From Prevotella sp. 885 (GTDB lineage Bacteria > Bacteroidota > Bacteroidia > Bacteroidales > Bacteroidaceae), in assembly GCF_002265625.1 (NCBI RefSeq), contig NZ_NOVE01000016.1, forward strand, positions 1 through 64,000: a DNA stretch of 64,000 nt, given 5' to 3'. Made by a program: the position numbers and the translations under genes. The notes under the pieces are model-generated. The model worked only from the letters and a program-made list of their open reading frames with translations. It had not been told where the DNA came from and did no database searches. Below are positions 8,667 through 16,999 of the stretch, in pieces. The stretch's first letter is position 1; each line of letters starts with the position of its first letter.

Positions 8667-9734
8667 ATGCAGGAAACGACATTACGACAAGACAATACGA
8701 ACAGGATTCGCACGCTTCAGGCGGCGCGTTTCCTGTTTATTCTTCTTATATATCTGAGCCATAGCGTGGAACCGCTCGCCCACTCGCCCTTTGATTTCGG
8801 AGGGGAAGGCGGCGTGGCGTTCTTCTTTGTGCTCAGCGGTTTTGTCCTCTCATACGGCTACGGTCCGAGAGTAAGCAGAGGCGAGTTCGACGGAAAGCGC
8901 TTCTTCTGGAAGCATTTCTGGCATCTCTATCCGCTCCACCTGCTGCTCTTCTCAGCCACAGTGGCATTGGACTATAGGCTTGGCGTCAGCTACGACGCAT
9001 TGCAGATAGCGACAAGCCTTCTGCTCGTCCAGACATGGATACCGTCTGACCATACGCTGTTCGTGGCTAACGGCGTGTCGTGGTTTCTCTGCGATACGCT
9101 CTTCTGCTACATCGTGTTCGCATGGCTCTATAAATGGCTCACAAGCATAAGGACGAGCCGCCTCGCAATAGGCATGACAGTGCTTGCCGCCGTGTACGCC
9201 TGCCTGGCATTGCAGGTGCCGGACAAGATGACCAACTGCACGCTCTACTCCAATCCGCTGCTCCGCGCCATCGACTTCTCGTTGGGTATCATCGCCTACC
9301 GCTTTTACAAGACCTGCCCAAGCGTAAGGAAGCAGCCGAGACTGTTCCCTTACGTGGACGTGGCTCTGCTTCTGGCTGTGTACGCCCTGTATCAGATAAT
9401 GTGCCCGCAGATAAGATGCTCCATGCTGTTCTGGCCCGTAATGCCATTGATAGTGGTGAGACTGACGACGGCTGACGCTTCGGAAGGTTGGGCAACAAGG
9501 CTTCTACAGTCGAAGCCGATGAGCTGGCTCGGATCTGTAAGCTTCGAGATTTTCATCGCTCACCTCCTTGTCATCCGCATCGTACAGCACATCGTCGGTT
9601 ATGACGGGTCGGAGAAACTGGCTGCCATCAATCTTGCCGTGTCCATCATAAGCACCATTCTCGTGGCTGAAGCCCTAAGGAGATGGTTCGTTAAACCTCT
9701 TACGGATGTAATAAATAACCGTTTATTACGTTAA
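8667..9734 (+). CDS. Membrane acyltransferase, acyltransferase-3 (OafA/OafB) family
   Basis: A 355-residue integral membrane protein with about ten hydrophobic helices. Family marks are the N-terminal NRIRTLQAARFLFILLIYLSH (the conserved R-x10-H region), FGGEGGVAFFFVLSGFVLSYGY (about 47-68, the FF-LSGF motif) and RFFWKHFWHLYPLHLLL (about 91-107, the R-x-x-R/Y-P region). Such enzymes move acyl groups, usually acetyl, across the inner membrane onto surface glycans. It lies 5 bp after purT and 34 bp before the FdtA-like gene; the latter link suggests it decorates the same glycan. The substrate cannot be read from the sequence. Confidence 0.88.
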   Translation: MQETTLRQDNTNRIRTLQAARFLFILLIYLSHSVEPLAHSPFDFGGEGGVAFFFVLSGFVLSYGYGPRVSRGEFDGKRFFWKHFWHLYPLHLLLFSATVALDYRLGVSYDALQIATSLLLVQTWIPSDHTLFVANGVSWFLCDTLFCYIVFAWLYKWLTSIRTSRLAIGMTVLAAVYACLALQVPDKMTNCTLYSNPLLRAIDFSLGIIAYRFYKTCPSVRKQPRLFPYVDVALLLAVYALYQIMCPQIRCSMLFWPVMPLIVVRLTTADASEGWATRLLQSKPMSWLGSVSFEIFIAHLLVIRIVQHIVGYDGSEKLAAINLAVSIISTILVAEALRRWFVKPLTDVINNRLLR

Positions 9735-9768
9735 ATATATATACATCACACACAACTATATATCCACA

Positions 9769-10194
9769 ATGGAAACATCAGAACGCACCCTCATCGACCT
9801 ACCGAAAATATTCGACATCCGCGGCAACCTTACCGTGGCGGAAAGTCTGCACCATGTGCCTTTCAACATTAAGCGCGTATACTGGACATACGACATTCCT
9901 GCGGGCGAAAGTCGCGGCGGTCATGCACACAAAGAATGCCGCGAATTTATCATTGCCGTGAGCGGATCGTTCAGCGTGACACTCGACAACGGACACGAGA
10001 AGGAGACCTTCCATCTCAATCACCCTTGGCAGGGACTGCTTGTAGAGACCGGAATATGGCGTACGCTCGAAGATTTCTCATCGGGTTCGGTGTGCCTCGT
10101 TCTCGCAAGCGAGGAGTTTCTCGAAGCTGACTACATCAGAGAGTACGACGACTTTGTAAGATATATACAAAACAAGGAAGAAGAAAAGAAATAA
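9769..10194 (+). CDS. Cupin sugar 3,4-ketoisomerase, FdtA/QdtA/WxcM-C family
   Basis: 141 residues forming a single RmlC-like cupin. The visible motif is the histidine-rich strand SRGGHAHKECREFIIAVSG (about 46-64), followed by FSVTLDNG and HPWQGLLVETGIWRTL. Family members convert dTDP-4-keto-6-deoxyglucose into its 3-keto isomer (FdtA giving the galacto, QdtA the gluco form), the step before 3-amination. The stop codon overlaps the next start (TAATG), so it is tightly coupled to an aminotransferase of the expected partner family. RmlA/RmlB, which would supply the substrate, are not in this window. Whether the product is a Fuc3N or Qui3N derivative cannot be decided by eye. Confidence 0.85.
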   Translation: METSERTLIDLPKIFDIRGNLTVAESLHHVPFNIKRVYWTYDIPAGESRGGHAHKECREFIIAVSGSFSVTLDNGHEKETFHLNHPWQGLLVETGIWRTLEDFSSGSVCLVLASEEFLEADYIREYDDFVRYIQNKEEEKK

Positions 10195-11297
10195 TGATAG
10201 AACTCGTCAATCTTAAGCGCATCACCGCCTTGCATGCCGAAAGCATCAGGCAGGCACTCACTGACGTGGCGGACAGCGGATGGTTTCTGAAGGGAAACGC
10301 CACCAAACGCTTCGAGCAGGAATATGCCGACTATACAGGCACCCGTCATTGCGTGGCTTGCGGCAACGGTCTGGACGCGCTTACGCTCATCATGCGTGCC
10401 TACATAGAGATGGGCAGACTGAAGGAGGGCGACGAAGTGATTGTGCCTGCCAACACATACATCGCCTCCATCATAGCCGTTTCGAGATGCAGGTTGAAGC
10501 CGGTACTGGTGGAACCGAGACGTGAAACGCTGCAGATTGACGACAGCCTCATCGAGGATGCCATCACAAAGCACACCCGTGCCGTAATGATTGTACACAT
10601 GTACGGCAGATGCGCATTCACTGACCGCATAGGCGACATCTGCCGACGCCATAATCTGCTGCTCATTGAGGACAACGCCCAGGCTCATGGTTGTCGCTTC
10701 GGCGATAAGAAGACGGGAGCTTTGGGCGATGCCGCCGGACACAGCTTCTATCCAACGAAGAACCTCGGAGCACTCGGCGACGGTGGAGCCGTTACGACGG
10801 ACGACACCGAACTGGCTGATATGGTAAGGGCATTGGGCAACTATGGTTCGGAACGCAAGTATGTCTTCTCGCACAAGGGAGTAAACTCGCGCATGGACGA
10901 GCTGCAGGCTGCGGTGCTGTTGGCTAAGCTGCCATTCCTTGACGAGGAGAACGAGAGGCGCTGCAGCAACGCCCGCTTCTACATTGACAATATAAAGAAC
11001 CGACTGGTCAGCCTGCCTACCGACGACTTTTGGCAGAACAGCGTGTTCCATATCTTTCCGCTTATGTGCAAACAGAGGGACAAGCTGCAGGAATATCTGA
11101 AAGCCAACGGGGTGCAGACCGACGTCCACTACCCCATTCCGCCGCACCATCAGCGGGCTTACGAGGAGCTGCGCTCCCTCCATCTGCCCATTACGGAGGC
11201 CATACACTTGGAAGAACTGAGCATTCCGGTTTCGCAAGTGGTGACTGAAGAGGAGAGGGAATGCGTGGCTAAACTGATTAACGACTTCAGGATATAG
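10194..11297 (+). CDS. DegT/DnrJ/EryC1/StrS sugar aminotransferase, FdtB/QdtB-like
   Basis: A 367-residue PLP enzyme that should aminate the 3-keto sugar made by the upstream isomerase using glutamate. Features are CVACGNGLDALTLIMRAY (cofactor phosphate loop, about 52-69), PANTYIASIIAVSRC (about 84-98), LLIEDNAQAHGCRFG (Asp contacting the PLP ring, about 157-171), and FYPTKNLGALGDGGAV with the Schiff-base Lys (about 184-199). The C-terminal HYPIPPHHQRAY is typical of the family. It begins one base before the end of the cupin gene's stop codon. It is distinct from the second DegT enzyme of this window (33972-35186), which lies in the capsule cluster. Confidence 0.9.
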   Translation: MIELVNLKRITALHAESIRQALTDVADSGWFLKGNATKRFEQEYADYTGTRHCVACGNGLDALTLIMRAYIEMGRLKEGDEVIVPANTYIASIIAVSRCRLKPVLVEPRRETLQIDDSLIEDAITKHTRAVMIVHMYGRCAFTDRIGDICRRHNLLLIEDNAQAHGCRFGDKKTGALGDAAGHSFYPTKNLGALGDGGAVTTDDTELADMVRALGNYGSERKYVFSHKGVNSRMDELQAAVLLAKLPFLDEENERRCSNARFYIDNIKNRLVSLPTDDFWQNSVFHIFPLMCKQRDKLQEYLKANGVQTDVHYPIPPHHQRAYEELRSLHLPITEAIHLEELSIPVSQVVTEEERECVAKLINDFRI

Positions 11298-11337
11298 CAA
11301 CAATATTGTAAAGCAAAACCAACTGGAATATTAAGAA

Positions 11338-12294
11338 ATGACCATTCAGGAAGTATCGGCACAGGAATATAAGAATGCCATTGAGCATCACCCGCACATC
11401 TTCAACACCGCTGCCTTCAGCGAAATAAACCGACATAAGGCTGACGCAGTAAGGTATCTGCTCTTTGCTGACGGCGGAAAGACGAGGTTCGGGATGGTGC
11501 TTGGCGAATGCAACGGAAAGTTGCTCTCGCCTTTCTCGGCGCCTTTCGGCGGATTGTCCGCCAACAAGCAGCAAAGGCTCGACACCATTGAGGAGGCTGT
11601 AAAGGCTCTTGCTGAATACGCTAAAAGCGTCGGCAAGCCCGTATACATTGTCCTTCCGCCCGCATTCTACGCTCCGACGCTCATCAATTCCTGCGTGAAC
11701 ATTCTATCACGCCACGCCAAACTGGAATACATTGACCTCAACTTCTTCTTCCCGCTTGACAAGTTTAAGGGGTATGAGGAGGGACTTGAGAAGAGCGCAC
11801 GAAAGAATCTGAAGAGAGGAATGAGTGCCGGATTCGAGTTCATAGCCATCCAACGTGACGACACAGAAGGACTCCGCCGGGCGTACAGCGTGATAAAGGC
11901 AAACCGTGAGGAGCATGACTATAGGTTGAGCATGACGCTGGATGACGTGGAAAAGACGGTGCGCACGGTTCCTGCCGACTTCTTCCTTCTGCAATATGAA
12001 GGAAAGGACGTGGCGGCAGCGCAGATATTCCACGTGGCAGAGGGCATTGCGCAGGTGATTTACTGGGGCGACCTGCGTGCCTATTCTCATCTTCGCCCGA
12101 TGAACTATTTCGCCTACCGACTCTTCATGCACTACCAGCGCGAAGGACTACGCATCCTCGACATCGGTCCGTCCACCATGGACGGCACGCCTAACTATGG
12201 TCTGTGCGACTTCAAGACAGCCATAGGATGCGAGATAACCCCTAAATTTGCCTTCATGATAAAGGGAGAAGAGAAACAAGAAGAAGATAATTAA
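11338..12294 (+). CDS. FemAB/GNAT-fold acyltransferase
   Basis: 318 residues with the architecture of FemAB-type double-GNAT enzymes (Acetyltransf_6). The central KSARKNLKRGMSAGFEF (about 149-165) is the conserved segment preceding the acceptor domain. GKDVAAAQIFHV-x-GIAQVIYWG (about 222-243) and the C-terminal FKTAIGCEI are also typical. There is no signal peptide. It follows the FdtB-like gene by 40 bp, so it may N-acylate the amino sugar (the FdtC role) or act on another amino-group acceptor. The family also contains peptidoglycan cross-bridge transferases, so the substrate is uncertain. Confidence 0.7.
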   Translation: MTIQEVSAQEYKNAIEHHPHIFNTAAFSEINRHKADAVRYLLFADGGKTRFGMVLGECNGKLLSPFSAPFGGLSANKQQRLDTIEEAVKALAEYAKSVGKPVYIVLPPAFYAPTLINSCVNILSRHAKLEYIDLNFFFPLDKFKGYEEGLEKSARKNLKRGMSAGFEFIAIQRDDTEGLRRAYSVIKANREEHDYRLSMTLDDVEKTVRTVPADFFLLQYEGKDVAAAQIFHVAEGIAQVIYWGDLRAYSHLRPMNYFAYRLFMHYQREGLRILDIGPSTMDGTPNYGLCDFKTAIGCEITPKFAFMIKGEEKQEEDN

Positions 12295-12324
12295 CAACAA
12301 GAAGAAACAAAAAGGATACATTAT

Positions 12325-14358
12325 ATGATAGTCTGCATCGCCGAGAAACCAAGCGTGGCAAAGGACATAGCACGCATACTTGGTGCCACAAGCGCCCACA
12401 ACGGATATATGGAGGGCAACGGATACCAGGTGACGTGGACCTTCGGTCATCTCTGCACGCTGAAGGAGCCAAACGACTATACCGACTTATGGAAGCACTG
12501 GAGCCTCTCCGCTCTGCCTATGATACCGCCACGATTCGGAATAAAACTCATTGATGATGACGGCATCAAGCGCCAGTTTGCCGTAATAGAAAAACTAATG
12601 CAGTCGGCTGACAGCATCGTCAACTGCGGAGACGCCGGCCAGGAGGGTGAACTCATACAGCGTTGGGTGATGCAGAAGGCTGGAGCGAAGTGCCCCGTAA
12701 AGCGCCTCTGGATTTCGTCAATGACGGACGAGGCGATAAGGGAGGGATTCAGCCAGCTGAAAGACCAGAGCGAATACCAGCCGCTTTACATTGCCGGACT
12801 GAGCCGTGCCATCGGTGACTGGCTGCTCGGCATGAACGCCACCCGCCTCTACACGCTGAAGTACGGACAGAACCGTCAGGTGCTGTCCATCGGTCGTGTG
12901 CAGACGCCGACGCTTGCACTTATCGTAAACCGTCAGAAGGAGATTGATTCGTTCGAGCCGGAGCCTTACTGGGTGCTTGCCACCGTATATCGCGACACCA
13001 CCTTTACAGCCACAAAGGGCAAGTTTACGACAAAAGAAGAAGGAGAGGCAGCGTTCTCAACCATAGCCGACAAGCCGTTCACGGTCACTGCTGTGCAGAA
13101 GAAGAACGGTACGGAAGCACCACCACGACTCTTCGACCTTACGTCGCTGCAGGTGGAATGCAACCGTAAGTTCTCATACAGCGCTGAGACAACGCTTAAG
13201 ATAATACAGGGTCTTTACGAGCGCAAGCTCACCACTTACCCCCGTGTGGACACGCAATACCTCAGCGACGACATCTATCCCAAGTGTCCGTCCATCCTCT
13301 CCGGCATCAGCAAGCAGTACGGACCGCTCATGCAGCCGCTTATGGGAAAGAAGCTGACGAAGTCGAAGCGCGTCTTCGACACGTCGAAAGTGACCGACCA
13401 CCACGCCATCATCCCGACCGGCGTGCCTGCCACAAGCCTTACCGACCTTGAGCGAAACGTCTACGACCTGATAGCCCGCCGCTTCATTGCCGTGTTCTAT
13501 CCTGACTGCAAGTTCTCCACTACGACAGTATTAGGAAACGTGGAGGACATCGAGTTTAAGGTTAACGGAAAGGAGATCCTCTCTCCTGGATGGCGAGCCG
13601 TTTACGCACAGCCCACAAGCCAAGCTGCAACGCCAACGCCTAACGCCACTTCTGAGGACGACGACCATAACAAGGGCGACGAGGAACGCACGCTGCCCAC
13701 GTTCGTCAAGGGAGAAAGCGGACCGCATACGCCGACGCTTTCAGAGAAGTGGACCACTCCACCGAAGTATTACACCGAAGCAACTCTACTCCGTGCGATG
13801 GAGACAGCAGGTAAGTTTGTGGAGGACGAGACACTGCGTGCCGCACTGAAGGAGAACGGCATCGGACGCCCGTCATCAAGAGCAGGAATCATAGAGACCC
13901 TCTTCAAGAGACACTATATACGCCGCGAACGCAAGAATCTGGTGGCTACGGCAACGGGAATAGAACTCATTGACATCATCCATGAGGAACTTCTAAAGAG
14001 CTGTGAGCTTACGGGCATTTGGGAGAAGCGTCTGCGCGACATCGAGCACAAGAAAGACGACGCTGCCGACTTCATCAACGGACTGAAGCAGCAGGTCACC
14101 GAGATTGTGAACGACGTGCTGCGCGACAATACCAACCGAAGAGTAACAGTGCTGACCGACGAGGATCTGAAGAAGAAAAAGAAGACCACAAAGAAGAAGA
14201 CAACGACAGCCAAGGCGGACAACAAGAAGACAGACGATTCCATTATCGGAACGACGTGCCCGGTCTGCGGCAAGGGAACGATAATAAAGGGAAAGACGGC
14301 TTATGGCTGCAGCAACTGGCGCAACGGATGCACATACCGCGTTGACTTCGATAAATAG
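12325..14358 (+). CDS. topB: DNA topoisomerase III (type IA)
   Basis: A 677-residue type IA topoisomerase that relaxes or decatenates DNA through a 5'-phosphotyrosine. The TOPRIM domain opens with MIVCIAEKPSVAKDIARILG and has the acidic cluster DAGQEGELIQRW (about 101-112). The active-site tyrosine lies in LTTYPRVDTQYLSDD (about 303-317). ENGIGRPSSRAGIIETLFKR (about 514-533) is the gate-proximal motif. The C terminus has a lysine-rich linker (KKKKKTTKKKTTTAK) and one zinc ribbon, CPVC-x14-CSNWRNGC. It is followed 43 bp later by the PorE-like gene. One ORF start for the latter overlaps the topB end, but a later start is more likely. Confidence 0.95.
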   Translation: MIVCIAEKPSVAKDIARILGATSAHNGYMEGNGYQVTWTFGHLCTLKEPNDYTDLWKHWSLSALPMIPPRFGIKLIDDDGIKRQFAVIEKLMQSADSIVNCGDAGQEGELIQRWVMQKAGAKCPVKRLWISSMTDEAIREGFSQLKDQSEYQPLYIAGLSRAIGDWLLGMNATRLYTLKYGQNRQVLSIGRVQTPTLALIVNRQKEIDSFEPEPYWVLATVYRDTTFTATKGKFTTKEEGEAAFSTIADKPFTVTAVQKKNGTEAPPRLFDLTSLQVECNRKFSYSAETTLKIIQGLYERKLTTYPRVDTQYLSDDIYPKCPSILSGISKQYGPLMQPLMGKKLTKSKRVFDTSKVTDHHAIIPTGVPATSLTDLERNVYDLIARRFIAVFYPDCKFSTTTVLGNVEDIEFKVNGKEILSPGWRAVYAQPTSQAATPTPNATSEDDDHNKGDEERTLPTFVKGESGPHTPTLSEKWTTPPKYYTEATLLRAMETAGKFVEDETLRAALKENGIGRPSSRAGIIETLFKRHYIRRERKNLVATATGIELIDIIHEELLKSCELTGIWEKRLRDIEHKKDDAADFINGLKQQVTEIVNDVLRDNTNRRVTVLTDEDLKKKKKTTKKKTTTAKADNKKTDDSIIGTTCPVCGKGTIIKGKTAYGCSNWRNGCTYRVDFDK

Positions 14359-14401
14359 CCCAACCGCCGGCACACAACAAAACAAGCAAAACATCCAAGA
14401 C

Positions 14402-16591
14402 GTGAAAAGACCATACATTCCATTCACCGCTCTCAGCCTTCTCGTCATAATGGCTATGACCTTGACGGGATGCGGAGCAGACAAGAACCTCAAGAAGGGC
14501 GAGAAATATCTTGCCATCGGCGAGTATTACGACGCTGCAACACAGTTTAAGCAAGCCTACTCAAGGACTTCGCCTAAGGAACGCGAGCGCCGTGGACAGA
14601 TTGCGCTCAAGATTGCCTACTGCAACGAGCGCATCAATGCCTCGCAGAAGGCTATGGCTGCATACAGCAACGCCATCCGCTACAAGCAGGCGTCCACAAT
14701 GGACCGCCTCGCCTACGCACGCCAGCTGCTTAGGAACGGATCGTACAAGCAGGCTGAGACGATGTTCAAGGAAGTGGTGGATTCGCTTTCGGCAGGTGCA
14801 GACCTGCAGACCGAGAAGAAGACACTCGGACGCTCGTCGGCTGCTTTGCCCGCAGCATTGTCGCATGACGCTGCCATGACGCTGGCACGCAACGGTCTGG
14901 TTTCGGCGCAGAACGCACCGACATGGAAGAAGGAAGGTTCGCGCTATACGGTCAAGCGCATGGACATATTCAATTCGCGCCGAGCCGACTACTCACCTGT
15001 GCTTGCAGGCGACCAGTATGACCAGCTCTACTTCACCTCCACCCGTAATGACGCGCAGGGCAACGAACTTAGCGGCATAACCGGAGCTAAGCCTGCCGAC
15101 ATCTTCGTGTCTGAAAAGGACGAGAAGGGACGCTGGCAGAAGCCGGAGGCTGTAACGGGAGGCGTAAACACTGACTATGACGAAGGAGCTTGCGCCATGT
15201 CGCCCGACCAACGTACTATGTATCTTACGCAATGTGCCACCGATCCCACTTATCCCCGTTATGCGCAGATTGTGACATCATCGCGATCGGACGCAGCATG
15301 GGGAAAAGCCAACGAACTGAAGGTTACGGGCGATACGCTCTCAAGCTACGCCCACCCTGCCGTTTCGCCCGACGGACTATGGCTCTACTTTACGTCGGAC
15401 ATGCCGGGGGGCATGGGAGGGCTTGACATCTGGAGAGCACGCATCACACCGGCAGGACTGGGTGGTGTGGAGAATCTTGGTGCGCCCATCAACACGCCGG
15501 GCAACGAGATGTTCCCGACATTCCGTCCCAATGGCGACCTCTATTTCTCAAGTGACGGCCATCCCGGCATGGGAGGACTCGACATCTTCATCGCCTCCGT
15601 AGGCAAGGACGGCAAGTACCACGTGGAGCATCCAGGATATCCGCTCAATTCGCAAGGCGACGACTTCGGCATGACGTTCGAGGGGGTTCACAACCGTGGC
15701 TTCTTCTCTTCTAACCGTAACGACGGACGTGGATGGGACCATATCTACAGCTTTGAGAACCCGGAAATAATACAGAGCGTGAAGGGATGGGTGTATGAGC
15801 AGGACGGCTACGAATTGCCCGCAGCTCTCGTTTATGTTGTCGGATCTGACGGCACAAACAAGAAAATAAGCGTAAAGGGTGACGGTTCGTTCGACTATGT
15901 GCTGACACCGGGCGTCGACTATATTCTGCTCGGAACCTGCAAGGGATTCCTCAACCATAAGGAGGAGATAAGAGTGGAGAAGTCGGACAAGTCGGAAGAA
16001 CACGTACTGCAGTTCCCGCTTGCCTCGATAACAGCTCCTGTGCTCATCGACAACATCTTCTACGACTTCGATAAGGCTACGCTCCGTCCCGAATCCACTG
16101 TGGCTTTGGACGAGCTGGTGAAACTGCTGAACGAGAATCCCAACGTTACCATAGAGCTGTCGGCACACTGCGACTATAAGGGATCTGCTGAATACAACAA
16201 GCTGCTCTCACAGCGTCGTGCCGAAGCGGTGGTGGAATATCTCACGGCAAAGGGCATTTCGCGCGACCGCCTCTCGCCTGTCGGCTACGGTAAGGAGAAG
16301 CCGAAGACCATAAAGAAGAAGCTAACCGAGAAATATCCTTGGTTGAAGGAGAACGACGTGCTGTCGGAGGAATTTATCCTTAAGCTCGACAAGGACAAGC
16401 AGGAGGTATGCAATCAGCTGAACCGCCGCACCGAGTTTATCGTCCTCCGAACCACCTACGGAATGTTCGACAAGGACGGAAAGCTGAAGGAGAAACCGAA
16501 GTCAGCGACCAAGAAGAATGATGACGGCTTCGACGACTTCGATGACAGCAAGAAGGAAGAAAAGGAAGACTTCGATTTCTTTATCGAGTAG
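14402..16591 (+). CDS. PorE-like OmpA-family lipoprotein (TPR / beta-propeller / CRD / OmpA_C)
   Basis: From a GTG start at 14402 the protein is 729 residues, with the lipoprotein signal VKRPYIPFTALSLLVIMA and lipobox LTGC (Cys about 24). The frame is open upstream to 14303, but that extension overlaps topB and would bury the signal. Domain order is TPR (about 28-130), a PD40/WD40-like propeller with repeated SPDG-x-x-LYFTSD and GGLDI (about 190-440), a carboxypeptidase-regulatory-like domain (about 455-525, VKGWVYEQDGYELPAALV), and OmpA_C peptidoglycan-binding (about 535-680, DKATLRPESTVALDELV and VGYGKEKP). This order equals Porphyromonas PorE, which ties the type IX secretion machine to peptidoglycan. 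A D/E/K-rich tail (DDGFDDFDDSKKEEKEDFD) follows. A terminator lies downstream. Confidence 0.85.
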   Translation: MKRPYIPFTALSLLVIMAMTLTGCGADKNLKKGEKYLAIGEYYDAATQFKQAYSRTSPKERERRGQIALKIAYCNERINASQKAMAAYSNAIRYKQASTMDRLAYARQLLRNGSYKQAETMFKEVVDSLSAGADLQTEKKTLGRSSAALPAALSHDAAMTLARNGLVSAQNAPTWKKEGSRYTVKRMDIFNSRRADYSPVLAGDQYDQLYFTSTRNDAQGNELSGITGAKPADIFVSEKDEKGRWQKPEAVTGGVNTDYDEGACAMSPDQRTMYLTQCATDPTYPRYAQIVTSSRSDAAWGKANELKVTGDTLSSYAHPAVSPDGLWLYFTSDMPGGMGGLDIWRARITPAGLGGVENLGAPINTPGNEMFPTFRPNGDLYFSSDGHPGMGGLDIFIASVGKDGKYHVEHPGYPLNSQGDDFGMTFEGVHNRGFFSSNRNDGRGWDHIYSFENPEIIQSVKGWVYEQDGYELPAALVYVVGSDGTNKKISVKGDGSFDYVLTPGVDYILLGTCKGFLNHKEEIRVEKSDKSEEHVLQFPLASITAPVLIDNIFYDFDKATLRPESTVALDELVKLLNENPNVTIELSAHCDYKGSAEYNKLLSQRRAEAVVEYLTAKGISRDRLSPVGYGKEKPKTIKKKLTEKYPWLKENDVLSEEFILKLDKDKQEVCNQLNRRTEFIVLRTTYGMFDKDGKLKEKPKSATKKNDDGFDDFDDSKKEEKEDFDFFIE

Positions 16592-16650
16592 AGTATTTCA
16601 TTATTCTTCAGCCTTCACTTTATCGCTGCTGAAGGCATATATCTATACAC

Positions 16651-16694
16651 AAGGACATGTTCTGCATTGATGCAGAGTATGTCCTTGTTTTTTT
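16651..16694 (+). terminator. Rho-independent terminator of the PorE-like gene
   Basis: The inverted repeat AAGGACAT...TCTGCAT / ATGCAGA...ATGTCCTT (16651-16686) is followed by GTTTTTTT. Confidence 0.85.
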
Positions 16695-16715
16695 ATGTTC
16701 CGTTTTTTTATTAGT

Positions 16716-16793
16716 TTATACAGTTGCCGAGAGACATAAGGCAAACATTAAAAAACTTGTAGCAATAAGTGCCATCCATTCATTCGTTTTCAT
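16716..16793 (-). CDS. Candidate 25-residue membrane peptide
   Basis: A short frame in the 408-bp gap between the PorE-like and M16 genes. It runs ATG (16793) to TAA (16716) and encodes MKTNEWMALIATSFLMFALC followed by LSATV, i.e. a charged/polar head and one hydrophobic helix. A perfect Bacteroidota -7 box (TAATTTTG, 16832-16825) lies 32 nt upstream of the ATG, and the PorE terminator hairpin follows. I do not recognise a family. Small single-helix peptides are common in Bacteroidales, but expression is not shown by the sequence. The rest of the gap holds two terminators and nothing else evident. Confidence 0.45.
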   Translation of the reverse strand: MKTNEWMALIATSFLMFALCLSATV

Positions 16794-16824
16794 AACTTCT
16801 ATGGTTTTATGTTTTTTCTTGATG

Positions 16825-16832
16825 CAAAATTA
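16825..16832 (-). promoter_or_regulatory. Candidate -7 box for the small membrane peptide
   Basis: The minus strand reads TAATTTTG (TAnnTTTG). There is no clear TTTG at -33. The predicted transcript would begin about 25 nt before the ATG at 16793. Confidence 0.4.
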
Positions 16833-16904
16833 GCAAGATGGAATGAAAACGTAATGGTATGATTTCCTAATGGTTGATAGGAAAATCCCTATTTCGTTTA
16901 CGCC

Positions 16905-16960
16905 TAAAAACAAAACAGGAGCTACGAGTTTGGCATTGCGCCTTGCTCGTAACTCCTGTT
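16905..16960 (-). terminator. Rho-independent terminator of the M16 peptidase gene
   Basis: Read on the minus strand, AACAGGAG-TTACGAG...CTCGTAG-CTCCTGTT (16960-16914) is followed by TTGTTTTTAG. It lies 40 bp after the stop of the peptidase gene. Confidence 0.85.
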
Positions 16961-16999
16961 ATTTTATTTATCCCTAACTAAGGAATACGTCCTCTCGGC

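Noticed and set aside
10131-11303. Minus-strand ORF of 390 codons over the FdtB-like aminotransferase
   Set aside because: The opposite strand encodes a complete PLP enzyme coupled to its pathway partner; the long reverse frame is a GC-codon artefact.
14303-14401. Upstream extension of the PorE-like ORF overlapping topB
   Set aside because: The extra 33 residues would precede a clear lipoprotein signal and overlap the topB end; the GTG at 14402 gives a proper signal peptide.
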